A stretch of DNA of 64,000 nt from Modestobacter sp. VKM Ac-2982 (lineage in GTDB: Bacteria; Actinomycetota; Actinomycetes; Mycobacteriales; Geodermatophilaceae), in contig NZ_JAPVBL010000003.1 of the NCBI RefSeq assembly GCF_026967935.1, positions 186,001 to 250,000 on the forward strand, given 5' to 3'. A program made the position numbers and the translations under genes. Position 1 is the first letter of the stretch, and every line of letters starts with the position of its first letter. Below the pieces are notes generated by a model that worked only from the letters and a program-made list of their open reading frames with translations, was not told the DNA's origin and did not search any database. Shown here in pieces: positions 1 through 8,680 of this stretch.

Positions 1-3000
1 GCGGGCGTCGACCTGGTGCCTAACAACGCCGACCACCGGGCCGACCCGCAGCTGGTCCTGGTCCAGCCGGGCACCTACGAGGGCCTGGTCACCTCGGGCA
101 ACCGGTACGGCGTCACGGTCATGGGTGCCACCACCGACCCCGCCGACACCGTGCTCACCGCCGCCGACGCGGTGAACCCGACCGTCTCGCTGTCCGGCCA
201 CGAGTGGTCACTGCTGAACCTGACCGTGGCGAACACCAACGGCACCGGCGTCGCCGGCGCTCAGGCCACCGCGCTGAAGGTCAACTCCGGTGACCGCGAC
301 GTCTTCGACAACGTCGCCTTCCTCGGCAACAAGCAGACCCTGCAGCTGCAGACGTCGAACACCACGACCTACAGCCGGCTCTTCTTCTCGAACGCCTACG
401 TCGAGGGCGGGCAGGACATCGTCCTGGGCCGCGCGGTCGCCGTCTTCGAGGACAGCACGATCCACGTGCTCGACCAGCCCAACGCGGCGATCACCGACTC
501 GTCGATCAGCTCCGCGCACCCCTACGGCTTCCTGGTCACCGACAGCGAGATCGTCACCGACGGGGCAGCCGGCTCGATCTACCTGGGCCGCCCCTACCCG
601 GCCAGCGCCACCTCGCAGGCCCAGGTGACGATCCGCGGCACCGAGCTGGGTTCGGCGATCAACACCGCACAGCCGTGGAAGGACTGGAACGCCACCACGC
701 CCTGGACCTCGGGTCGCTTCTCCGAGTACCAGAACACCGGCCCGGGCGCGACGGTCAACGCCAACCGCCCGCAGCTGACCGACGAGCAGGCCGCGCAGTA
801 CACCAAGGCCGCCTACCTCGCCGGCACCGACGGCTGGGCCCCGGTCGGGCAGCAGCTGCCCACCGAGCCGGCCGACACCACCGCCCCGGCAGCCCCGGCC
901 GGCCTCACGGCCACCGCCGGGAACGCCCAGGTCGAGCTGACCTGGACGGCGAACGCCGACAGCGACCTCGCCGGCTACGACCTCTACCGGGCCGCAGGCA
1001 CCACGGTCGAGGTGACGGCGGAGAACAAGGTGAACACCGAGCTGCTCACCGGCTCCTCCTACACCGACCGCGCCGTGGTCAGCGGCACCGGGTACGCCTA
1101 CGTGCTCACCGCCGTCGACGGTGCGGGCAACGCGTCGGCCGCCTCGGCGACCGTCTCGGCCACCCCGACCGGTGAGGTGCTGCCGGTGCACGACCTGCTG
1201 GTCGCGCAGGACGGCTCGGGTGACTTCACCTCCGTGCAGGCCGCCGTCGACGCCGCCGGCGCCGGCACGGCCGGCGACCCGGTCGTCATCGCGATCAAGC
1301 CGGGCACCTACCGCGAGCTGGTCAGCATCACCAAGAACAACGTCTCGCTGCTCGGCACCACCGGGACGGCCACCGACGTCGTGCTCAGCTACGACAACGC
1401 CGCCGGCACCATCAACCCGGCGACCGGCTCGGCGTACGGCACCGGCAACAGCCAGAGCGTGCTGGTCAAGGGCAACGACGTCACGGTCAGCGACCTGACG
1501 ATCGAGAACGCCTTCGACGAGGCGGCGGCGACGTTCAACGACAAGCAGGCGGTCGCGCTGAACACCACCGGTGACCGGCTGGTCTTCGACAACGTGCGCC
1601 TGCTGGGCAACCAGGACACCCTGCTGGTCAACTCCGGTGACGCCAACCGGGTCGCCCGGTCCTACTTCGTGGACAGCTACGTCGAGGGCGACGTCGACTT
1701 CGTCTTCGGCCGGGGCACCGCGGTGTTCGACCGGAGCACGATCCACGCGCTGAGCCGGGGCAGCAGCTCCAACAACGGCTACCTCACCGCCGCGAGCACC
1801 GCGGACGACAACCGGTACGGGATCCTGATCACCAACAGCACGGTGACCAGCGACGCCCCGGCGGAGACGTTCTCGCTCGGCCGCCCGTGGCGCGGCTGGA
1901 GCGACGACTACACGAAGAACGGCGTCGAGATGCCGAACTCGCGTGGTCAGGTCACCATCCGCGAGACCGAGCTGCCCGCCGCGATCCGGACCAGCCAGCC
2001 GTGGGCCGACATGTCCCCGAACCTGTGGACCGACGGCCGCGTCGCCGAGTACGAGAACACCGGTGCCGGCGCCACGGTGAACGCCAACCGGCCGCAGCTG
2101 ACCGCCGCCGAGGCCACCGAGTACACGAAGTGGGACTACCTGGCCGGCAGCGACAGCTGGAACCCGATCGGCTCCGAGGAGCCGGCCGCCGGCGACATCA
2201 CCGCCCCGGCGGCGCCGGCCGGGCTCACCGCATCGGCGGACGACGCCGGTGTGACCGTGACCTGGACGGCGAACGGCGAGGCCGACCTGGCCGGCTACCA
2301 CGTCTACCGGGCCACCGGCAGCACGGTCGAGGCCACCGCGGCCAACCAGCTGACCACCGAGCTGCTCACGGAGGCCGGCTACCGCGACACCGCCGTCTCC
2401 CCGGGCGTCGAGTACAGCTACCTGGTGACCGCGGTGGACGCCATCGGCAACGTGTCGGGCGCCTCGGCGCCGGCCACGCTGACCACCGCGGGTGCACCGC
2501 TGCCCGACCACGACCTGCTGGTCGCCCAGGACGGTTCCGGTGACTTCACCACCGTGCAGGCGGCGGTCGACGCCGCCGGCGCGGGCACCGCGGCCGACCC
2601 GGTCGTCATCGCGGTCACCCCGGGTGAGTACCGCGGCGTCGTCGCGATGCCGCGGGACCACGTGACGCTGATCGGGACCACCGGCGACGCCGCCGACGTG
2701 GTCATCGTGGAGGACCACGCGGCCGGGACGCAGAAGCCCGACGGCTCCGGCACCTACGGCTCCTCCGGCAGCGCCACGGTGCTGATCAAGGGCAGCGACA
2801 TCACGGTCCGGGACCTCACCTTCGCCAACGACTTCGACGAGGAGTCGTCCGACCTCTCGGCGAAGCAGGCGCTGGCGCTGAAGACCCAGGGTGACCGGCT
2901 GGTCTTCGACAACGTCCGGTTCCTGGGCGACCAGGACACGCTGATGGTCGACTCGCCCGGCACCGGCGTGCAGGCGCGGTCGTACTTCGTGGACAGCTAC

Positions 3001-4527
3001 GTCGAGGGCGACGTGGACTTCATCTTCGGCCGGGGCACCGCGGTGTTCGACCGGAGCACGATCTTCGCGTCCAGCCGGGGCAGCAGCTCCAACAACGGCT
3101 ACATCACGGCCGGCAGCATCGACATCAGCCTCCCGTACGGGATCCTGATCACCGACAGCACCGTGCAGAGCGACGCCCCGGCCGGCACCTTCCACCTGGG
3201 CCGCCCGTGGCACCCCAGCGGTGACGTGAACGCCATCGCCCAGGTCGTCATCCGCGACACCGAGCTGCCCGCGGCGATCAAGTCCGCGCCGTGGACGGAC
3301 ATGAGCGGGTTCTCCTGGACCGAGGCCCGGTTCGCCGAGTTCCAGAACACCGGCCCGGGTGCCGGGGTCAACGAGAACCGTCCGCAGCTGAGCGCCGCCG
3401 AGGCCGAGCAGTACACCAAGTGGGACTACCTGGCCGGCAAGGACGGCTGGAACCCCACCGGTGAGGTCGAGCCGCCGCCGTCGGACACCACCGCGCCGGC
3501 CGCGCCGGCCGGGCTCGCCGCCACGGTGGCGCCGGGTGCGGTGACGCTGGACTGGGCCGACAACGCCGAGCCCGACGCCGCCGGGTACGTGGTCTACCGC
3601 GCGCTGACCGAGACCGGCAGCTACGCCCGGCTCACCAGCGCCCCGATCGCCACCTCGACCTACCTGGACAACACCGTCCCGGTCGGCTCGACCGGTTGGT
3701 ACCGGGTCACCGCGGTCGACGTCACGGGCAACGAGTCCGCGGCGGCGACGGCGAGCGCGACGGTGACCGAGGGCAACGGGGAGACCCGCCCGCTCAGCGT
3801 CTTCGTGATCGGTGACTCGACCGCGTCGGTCTACCAGGCCAACGAGGGCCCGCGGACCGGCTGGGGCCAGGCGCTGGGGCTGTTCACCACCGAGAACGCC
3901 ACGGTGGTCGACTACGCCAAGTCCGGGGCCAGCTCCAAGGACTACTACGACAGCGGCCTGTTCGACCGGACGCTGGCGGAGATCCAGCCGGGCGACTTCC
4001 TGCTCATCTCCTTCGGGCACAACGACCAGAAGGCCGACGACCCGAGCCGGTACACCGACCCGTACGGCACGTACCAGGAGTACCTGCAGCGCTACATCGA
4101 CGGTGCCCGGGCCGCCGGGGCCACCCCGGTGCTGGTGACCTCGGTGGAGCGTCGCCGGTTCACCGAGGACGGGGTCGCCAAGAGCACCCACGGTGAGTAC
4201 CCGGCCGCGATGCGGGCGCTGGCCGCCGAGCAGGGCGTCGCGGTGGTCGACCTGACCGCCATGAGCACCGACCTGTGGAACGAGCTGGGGGCGGAGGGGA
4301 CGAAGGACTACTTCCTCCACGTCGAGCCGGGTGAGTACCCGAACTACCCGGACGGCCGCGCGGACGACACCCACTTCCAGGCGCGGGGGGCGATCGAGCT
4401 GGCTCGCATCGTCGCCACGTCCCTGGCCGAGCAGGGGGTCCTGCCGGCGGGTGGCGACTACTTCCAGCGGCTGGACGGCGCGGTCGCCGACGACGAGGTC
4501 GTCTGGCCGGCCAAGCGCCCGATCTGA
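1..4527 (+). CDS. Multidomain pectinesterase / rhamnogalacturonan acetylesterase (5' end outside window)
   Basis: A large extracellular pectin-degrading protein; the frame is open to base 1, so the start and any signal peptide lie upstream. Domain order (by base): pectin methylesterase (CE8) 1 to about 850, FN3 at 870-1170, CE8 at 1190-2170, FN3 at 2190-2490, CE8 at 2500-3470, FN3 at 3490-3770, and a C-terminal SGNH rhamnogalacturonan acetylesterase (CE12) at 3793-4480. The second and third CE8 domains keep the catalytic blocks QDT, VDF(V/I)FG and LGRPW. The first has KQT instead of QDT, QDIVLG and LGRPY, so it is probably inactive. The CE12 domain shows GDS (Ser codon 3817-3819), GHND and DDTH with His codon 4372-4374. 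CE8 would remove methyl esters and CE12 acetyl groups from plant pectin. The three CE8 and three FN3 units look like internal duplications. The terminal hairpin follows directly. Confidence 0.93.
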   Translation, partial: AGVDLVPNNADHRADPQLVLVQPGTYEGLVTSGNRYGVTVMGATTDPADTVLTAADAVNPTVSLSGHEWSLLNLTVANTNGTGVAGAQATALKVNSGDRDVFDNVAFLGNKQTLQLQTSNTTTYSRLFFSNAYVEGGQDIVLGRAVAVFEDSTIHVLDQPNAAITDSSISSAHPYGFLVTDSEIVTDGAAGSIYLGRPYPASATSQAQVTIRGTELGSAINTAQPWKDWNATTPWTSGRFSEYQNTGPGATVNANRPQLTDEQAAQYTKAAYLAGTDGWAPVGQQLPTEPADTTAPAAPAGLTATAGNAQVELTWTANADSDLAGYDLYRAAGTTVEVTAENKVNTELLTGSSYTDRAVVSGTGYAYVLTAVDGAGNASAASATVSATPTGEVLPVHDLLVAQDGSGDFTSVQAAVDAAGAGTAGDPVVIAIKPGTYRELVSITKNNVSLLGTTGTATDVVLSYDNAAGTINPATGSAYGTGNSQSVLVKGNDVTVSDLTIENAFDEAAATFNDKQAVALNTTGDRLVFDNVRLLGNQDTLLVNSGDANRVARSYFVDSYVEGDVDFVFGRGTAVFDRSTIHALSRGSSSNNGYLTAASTADDNRYGILITNSTVTSDAPAETFSLGRPWRGWSDDYTKNGVEMPNSRGQVTIRETELPAAIRTSQPWADMSPNLWTDGRVAEYENTGAGATVNANRPQLTAAEATEYTKWDYLAGSDSWNPIGSEEPAAGDITAPAAPAGLTASADDAGVTVTWTANGEADLAGYHVYRATGSTVEATAANQLTTELLTEAGYRDTAVSPGVEYSYLVTAVDAIGNVSGASAPATLTTAGAPLPDHDLLVAQDGSGDFTTVQAAVDAAGAGTAADPVVIAVTPGEYRGVVAMPRDHVTLIGTTGDAADVVIVEDHAAGTQKPDGSGTYGSSGSATVLIKGSDITVRDLTFANDFDEESSDLSAKQALALKTQGDRLVFDNVRFLGDQDTLMVDSPGTGVQARSYFVDSYVEGDVDFIFGRGTAVFDRSTIFASSRGSSSNNGYITAGSIDISLPYGILITDSTVQSDAPAGTFHLGRPWHPSGDVNAIAQVVIRDTELPAAIKSAPWTDMSGFSWTEARFAEFQNTGPGAGVNENRPQLSAAEAEQYTKWDYLAGKDGWNPTGEVEPPPSDTTAPAAPAGLAATVAPGAVTLDWADNAEPDAAGYVVYRALTETGSYARLTSAPIATSTYLDNTVPVGSTGWYRVTAVDVTGNESAAATASATVTEGNGETRPLSVFVIGDSTASVYQANEGPRTGWGQALGLFTTENATVVDYAKSGASSKDYYDSGLFDRTLAEIQPGDFLLISFGHNDQKADDPSRYTDPYGTYQEYLQRYIDGARAAGATPVLVTSVERRRFTEDGVAKSTHGEYPAAMRALAAEQGVAVVDLTAMSTDLWNELGAEGTKDYFLHVEPGEYPNYPDGRADDTHFQARGAIELARIVATSLAEQGVLPAGGDYFQRLDGAVADDEVVWPAKRPI

Positions 4528-4541
4528 CCCGACCGGGTCCT

Positions 4542-4593
4542 CGTCACCCGGGCGGGTGGGCCGGCACGCGCCCACCCACCCGCCCGGGTGACG
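4542..4593 (+). terminator. Perfect 19-bp stem-loop after the pectinesterase gene
   Basis: Arms 4542-4560 and 4575-4593 are exact reverse complements (19 bp, almost all G:C) around a 14-base loop, starting 15 bases after the stop codon. There is no T tract, as is common for actinobacterial terminators. Confidence 0.8.
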
Positions 4594-4676
4594 CACCTGC
4601 CCGTGGACGAGCACCGGGGCTCCACCACGGGATCGAATGGCCGTGCACAACAGGATCGACGAGGCAAGGACGGCAC

Positions 4677-5546
4677 GTGCGCACCCCGGACACCCCACCG
4701 CTCGGCTCCGTCGTCGACTTCACCACCGAACGGGCCCTCCGCCGGGCCGAGCCGGTCACCCGGCCCGCTCCGGATCCCCAGGCCGACGCCGTCGCCGAGG
4801 TGGCCGGCCACCTCGCCCGGCTGCACGACACCGGCCAGTCGGTGGCCACCGTCTCCTGGGTCAACCACCACAGCGCCCTGGAGCTGCTGCACTCCGACCC
4901 CGAGCTGCTGCGGCGCCTCACCTACCTCGGCGTCGACGGTCTGTTCCTGCGCAGCCTGCTGGGCGGCGGACTGGTGCCGAGGACCAGCGCGGACCTCGTG
5001 CTCCCGGAGCTGCTCGGTCGGCTCCGGGCGCCGCGGGTCGCCGTCGTCGGCGGGCGGCCGGAGGACGTGGCGAGCCTGCGGCGCGCGGTGGCCGCGCTGC
5101 TCCCGCCGGACGGCGAGATCGTCTCCGTCCGGGACGGCTACGCCGGCCGCCCGACCCCGGGCGAGCTGGACGTCTGGCTGGCCCGCACCCGGCCGACCGT
5201 GGTGCTGGCCGGGCTCGGCGCACCGCTGCAGGAGCAGTTCGTGCTGGACGTCGCCCGGCACCTGCCGCAGGGGCTGGCGCTCACCTGTGGGGGCTTCCTG
5301 GACCAGGTGCAGCAGGAGGGCTACTACCCGGCCTGGGCCTACCCGCTGAAGCTGAACTGGCTGGTGCGGCTGGCCCGCGAGCCGCGGCGGATGTGGCGGC
5401 GGTACTCGGTCGAGGCGGTGGCGGCCCTCCGCGCTCGTGCCGCGCTGCGCGCCGAGGTGCTGGGGGCCCCGGGGTTCCGGCGGCTGCGGTGGTACGCCTG
5501 GCCCGAGGTCGACGACCGGTGGACCGCGGAGGCCACCAGCTCCTGA
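4677..5546 (+). CDS. WecG/TagA/CpsF family glycosyltransferase (GT26)
   Basis: 289 residues. The family adds an N-acetyl-mannosaminuronic acid or related sugar to a polyprenyl-linked intermediate at the inner face of the membrane. Visible family features are an early VSWVNHHSALELL stretch, a VDGLFLRSLLGG region in the place of the DG-containing block, a Rossmann-like VAVVGGRPEDV, and the diagnostic late motif GLGAPLQEQF followed by a CGGFLDQV block and an LNWLVRLAREPRRMWRRY tail. The GTG start is preceded by AAGGA at 4666-4670. It probably feeds surface polysaccharide synthesis, like the genes after 50 kb. The exact sugar is unknown. Confidence 0.82.
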   Translation: MRTPDTPPLGSVVDFTTERALRRAEPVTRPAPDPQADAVAEVAGHLARLHDTGQSVATVSWVNHHSALELLHSDPELLRRLTYLGVDGLFLRSLLGGGLVPRTSADLVLPELLGRLRAPRVAVVGGRPEDVASLRRAVAALLPPDGEIVSVRDGYAGRPTPGELDVWLARTRPTVVLAGLGAPLQEQFVLDVARHLPQGLALTCGGFLDQVQQEGYYPAWAYPLKLNWLVRLAREPRRMWRRYSVEAVAALRARAALRAEVLGAPGFRRLRWYAWPEVDDRWTAEATSS

Positions 5547-5653
5547 GCCCGGCCGGTCGGTCCTGCCGGCGTCCCGGTCCTGCCCACCAGGCGTCCGCCC
5601 TGCCCACGTGCATGATCGGCCGGTAGCGCGGCCGACGCAGGGGAGGGGGGACG

Positions 5654-6412
5654 GTGGAGGGGATCCTGCTGGTGGCCGGCGGCGTCGTCGTCTTCCTCGC
5701 CAGCGTCCTGGCCGGCGGGACTGGCTTCGGCTACTCCCTGGTGTGCGCGCCGCTCCTGCTGCTGGCCGGCATCCCGCTGGCCGACGTCGTCGTCATCAAC
5801 CTCACGGTCGGCGTGGTCACCCGGATCGGAGCCGTCCTCCGGCTCCGGCACTCGGTCGACCGGCAACGGTCCACGTACCTGGTGGCGGGCTGCGTCCCCG
5901 GACTGCTGCTCGGCCACCTCGTGCTCGACCGGGTCGACGCCGACGCGCTCAAGGTGACGGCCGGGGTCGTGGCGGTCGTCGCCGCGGGCTTCCTCCTGCT
6001 CCGGCGGCCGGCCGTCCCACCCGGTGAGCCGGGGGCGCCGTCCCGCCTCGCGCCGGGTGTCGCCGGGGTGCTGGGCGGGTTCCTCGGCATCACGACCTCG
6101 ATGAACGGCCCCCCGCCGGTGATCCTGCTCTCCCACCGGAACGTGGCGCCGCGGGCGTTCATCGCCGACATGGCGGTGTACCTGCTCGCCTGCAACACCA
6201 TGGCCCTCGCCGTGATCGGGCTGACGGGTGGGCTGTCGCTGGACCGGGTGGGGCTGCTGCTGGCGTGCTGGCTCCCGGGCGCGGTGCTGGGCAACCTGCT
6301 GGGCGTGGCCTACGGCTCCCGGTTGCCCCTCGCCCCGTTCCGGCTGCTGACCCTGGGGCTGGTCATGGTCACGGGGCTGGCGACCGTGGCCACGTCGATC
6401 GGTGGGCTGTGA
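5654..6412 (+). CDS. TSUP (TauE/SafE) family membrane transporter
   Basis: 252 residues, nearly all hydrophobic, with seven to eight predicted membrane segments and the N-terminal GGTGFGYSLVCAPLLLL and mid-protein FLGITTSMNGPP signatures of the sulfite exporter TauE/SafE family. Members export or import small organic or sulfur anions; the substrate here is unknown. It starts at GTG with a GGGAGGGG ribosome site. The gene ends 9 bases before the convergent flavoprotein gene, so the two transcripts overlap. Confidence 0.85.
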   Translation: MEGILLVAGGVVVFLASVLAGGTGFGYSLVCAPLLLLAGIPLADVVVINLTVGVVTRIGAVLRLRHSVDRQRSTYLVAGCVPGLLLGHLVLDRVDADALKVTAGVVAVVAAGFLLLRRPAVPPGEPGAPSRLAPGVAGVLGGFLGITTSMNGPPPVILLSHRNVAPRAFIADMAVYLLACNTMALAVIGLTGGLSLDRVGLLLACWLPGAVLGNLLGVAYGSRLPLAPFRLLTLGLVMVTGLATVATSIGGL

Positions 6413-6421
6413 CGGGGCGGG

Positions 6422-7537
6422 TCAGCGCAGCCGGCGTGCGGTGGCCGCCAGGGTCCGGGCGGTGAGCCGCCCGTCGGCCAGCCCGAGGGCGACGACGTCG
6501 TCGAAGACCCGCTGGTCGGCCTGCGCCGCCCGCACGGCGGCGTCCATCAGCACCGGCCACCGGCTCAGCTGGGAGGTCACCGCGGAGGCCCGGAGGTGCC
6601 CACCGAGCCGGCGGCGCAGCAGCCGCCGGTGCACCTCACCGGCGCGCGGACCGTGGCCGGCCGCCGTGCCCGCCAGGGCGCCGGAGAGGACGGCGTAGAA
6701 GATCCCCTCCCCGGTCAGCGGGTTGATCAGCGACTGCGCGTCCCCGGCCAGCAGCACCCGGCCGCCGGGCAGCCGGGGCCGGCCGGTCGACAGCGGCAGC
6801 CGGTGCGCCCGCAGCCCCTCGGGCTGCACGCCCGGCAGCATCCGGTACAGCCCGGCGACCAGCTCGGTGCGGGTCACGCCCCCGGAGACCAGCTCGCCGT
6901 AGCCGACGTTGGCCCGCCCGTCGCCGAGCGGGAAGGACCAGGCGTAGGCCGGCCACCGCTGGTCGGTGGTGGTCACCACCTGGACGCCGTCCATGCCGGG
7001 GAGCACGGGGGCGTAGCCGCGGATCGCCACGGCCAGCCGGTCCGGCGGGTTGGGGGCCACCCCGAGCGCCCGGCGCACCACCGACTCGGCGCCGTCGGCG
7101 CCCACCAGCACCCCGGCCCGGACGGCGCCGTCGACCTCGACGTGCGTGAGGTGCACGGTGACCTGGCGGACGGTGTGCCGGCGGAACCGGACGCCGGTGG
7201 CCAGCACCTGGGCGAGCAGCCGCCCGTCCAGCACCGCGCGCGGGACGACGAGCGAGGGCCGGTGCATCGCCCGCTCGACCGTCGTCCCGTCCGGGCCCTG
7301 CAGGCGCAGCCGGGGGACCGGCGGGAAGCCCGCGGTCAGCGCCGGGACGTCGATCCCCAGCCCGGCCAGCACGTCCAGCGCCTCGGGCGCGATCCCGTCC
7401 CCGCAGACCTTGTCCCGGGGGAAGTCGGCTCGGTCGAGCACCAGCACGTCGGCGTCCGGCCGGGCCCGGCGGACGGCGGCCGCGCACGCCGCACCGGCCG
7501 GCCCGCCCCCGACGACGACGACGTCCGCGTGCTCCAT
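6422..7537 (-). CDS. FAD-dependent oxidoreductase, geranylgeranyl reductase family
   Basis: 371 residues. The N-terminal VVVGGGPAGAACA dinucleotide-binding loop, DKVCGDGIAPEAL (a family hallmark that contacts the flavin), a VGADGAES block near residue 150 and LLAGDAQSLINPLTGEGI near residue 270 identify a geranylgeranyl reductase-type flavoprotein. Such enzymes saturate prenyl chains of quinones, carotenoid precursors or lipids. It lies 10 bases downstream of the LOG-family gene and is probably co-transcribed with it. The exact prenyl substrate cannot be read from the sequence. Confidence 0.85.
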   Translation of the reverse strand: MEHADVVVVGGGPAGAACAAAVRRARPDADVLVLDRADFPRDKVCGDGIAPEALDVLAGLGIDVPALTAGFPPVPRLRLQGPDGTTVERAMHRPSLVVPRAVLDGRLLAQVLATGVRFRRHTVRQVTVHLTHVEVDGAVRAGVLVGADGAESVVRRALGVAPNPPDRLAVAIRGYAPVLPGMDGVQVVTTTDQRWPAYAWSFPLGDGRANVGYGELVSGGVTRTELVAGLYRMLPGVQPEGLRAHRLPLSTGRPRLPGGRVLLAGDAQSLINPLTGEGIFYAVLSGALAGTAAGHGPRAGEVHRRLLRRRLGGHLRASAVTSQLSRWPVLMDAAVRAAQADQRVFDDVVALGLADGRLTARTLAATARRLR

Positions 7538-7547
7538 GGCCAGCAGG

Positions 7548-8120
7548 CTAGGCGGCCGGCGGCGGGGTCCACTTGCGCGCCGGGTGCTCGTAGCCCGCGA
7601 CGAAGGCCAGCAGCTCCGCGGCGTCGTGCACCACCCCGAGCGCGTCGAGCCGGTTGGCGGCCAGGTAGCCGTCGTCGACCATCCGGCGCAGCTGGTCCAG
7701 CAGCGGCTGCCAGAACCCGTCGACGTCCAGGAGCGCGGTCGGCTTGGCGTGCAGCCCGAGCATCCCCCAGGTCCAGGCCTCGAACAGCTCCTCGAGGGTG
7801 CCGGCGGCTCCGGGCAGCGCGACGAAGGCGTCGGACAGGTCGGCCATCACCGCCTTGCGCTCGTGCATCGTCTGCACGACCTCCAGCCGGGGCAGCCCGG
7901 GGTGGGCGACCTCGTCGTCGACCAGGTGCTGCGGGATCACCCCGACCACCTCGCCGCCGGCGGCCAGCGCCGCGTCGGCGACGACGCCCATCAGGCCCAC
8001 GTTCCCCCCGCCGTACACGATGCCGACGCCGGCCCGGGCCAGCTCGGTGGCGAAGGTGGCGGCGGCCCGCTGGTGAGACGGCGGCCCGACCTGGGACCCG
8101 GTGAAGACGGCGATGCGCAC
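7548..8120 (-). CDS. LOG-family protein (TIGR00730), probable nucleoside-monophosphate phosphoribohydrolase
   Basis: 190 residues from a GTG start (VRIAVFTGSQ). This family removes the base from nucleoside 5'-monophosphates, including cytokinin ribotides. Seen here are the N-terminal VFTGS, the nucleotide-binding GIVYGGGNVGLMG and MHERK, all conserved. The usual PGGxGTxxE motif reads PGAAGTLEE, so its second Gly is replaced by Ala, while the Glu is present. The frame stays open upstream through the palindrome at 8155-8214, but that part has no homology and overlaps the MaoC gene, so the GTG at 8120 is preferred. Confidence 0.83.
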   Translation of the reverse strand: MRIAVFTGSQVGPPSHQRAAATFATELARAGVGIVYGGGNVGLMGVVADAALAAGGEVVGVIPQHLVDDEVAHPGLPRLEVVQTMHERKAVMADLSDAFVALPGAAGTLEELFEAWTWGMLGLHAKPTALLDVDGFWQPLLDQLRRMVDDGYLAANRLDALGVVHDAAELLAFVAGYEHPARKWTPPPAA

Positions 8121-8154
8121 CCCGCCACCGTATGCACCACCCCGCCCGGTGAGC

Positions 8155-8214
8155 GGCACAGGTACCTCTTCACCCAGTTCAGCCCCGCGGACCGGGTGAA
8201 GAGGTACCTGTGCC
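8155..8214. repeat. 21-bp perfect inverted repeat (GGCACAGG family, copy 1)
   Basis: Arms 8155-8175 (GGCACAGGTACCTCTTCACCC) and 8194-8214 are exact reverse complements with an 18-base spacer. It sits 8 bases past the stop of the MaoC operon and upstream of the LOG gene, so it probably terminates the operon. A related element occurs at 21935-21994. [Arm quoted in full is 21 bases split as GGCACAGGTAC plus CTCTTCACCC.]. Confidence 0.8.
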
Positions 8215-8221
8215 TGGGGGA

Positions 8222-8680
8222 TCAGCCGGCGTAGGCGCGGGTGACCCACTCGGCGATGCAGACCGGCTTGTCGCCGCCCTCGCGCTCGATGGTGACGGCG
8301 AAGGTGTTCTGCAGCCCGCCGGCGACCTCCTCCACGTCCTTGAGCGTCACGTGGGCCCGGACCTTGGAGCCGACCGGCACCGGCGCGGGGAACCGGACCT
8401 TGTTCAGCCCGTAGTTCACGCCCATCTTCGCGTCGGTGATCGTGTAGGTCTGGGTGACCAGCGGCACGAGCAGCGACAGGGTCAGGTAGCCGTGGGCGAT
8501 CGGGCCGCCGAACGGGCTCTCGGCCTTGGCCCGCTCCACGTCGACGTGGATCCACTGGTGGTCACCGGTGGCGTCGGCGAACAGGTTGACCGCTTCCTGG
8601 GTCACCTCGTGCCAGTCGCTGGTGCCCAGCTCCTGGCCCTTCAGCGCGGGCAGTTCGGCGATCGTGGTGGTGGTGGTCAT
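8222..8680 (-). CDS. MaoC-like (R)-specific enoyl-CoA hydratase
   Basis: 152 residues forming a single hot-dog fold. The hydratase motif is intact: FADATGDHQWIHVD with the catalytic Asp and His, followed by FGGPIAHGYLTLSL. It adds water to an enoyl-CoA. The ATG start overlaps the stop of the upstream acyl-CoA ligase gene by 4 bases (8677-8680), which makes it the last gene of the SDR, amidohydrolase, ligase, hydratase operon. That setting suggests a CoA-thioester degradation route. Confidence 0.9.
   Translation of the reverse strand: MTTTTTIAELPALKGQELGTSDWHEVTQEAVNLFADATGDHQWIHVDVERAKAESPFGGPIAHGYLTLSLLVPLVTQTYTITDAKMGVNYGLNKVRFPAPVPVGSKVRAHVTLKDVEEVAGGLQNTFAVTIEREGGDKPVCIAEWVTRAYAG

Noticed and set aside
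208-4698. A 1496-codon open frame on the minus strand under the pectinesterase gene
   Set aside because: It is the antisense shadow of GC-rich coding sequence: Arg/Gly/Val-rich, no domain, and the plus strand carries conserved CE8, FN3 and CE12 motifs.
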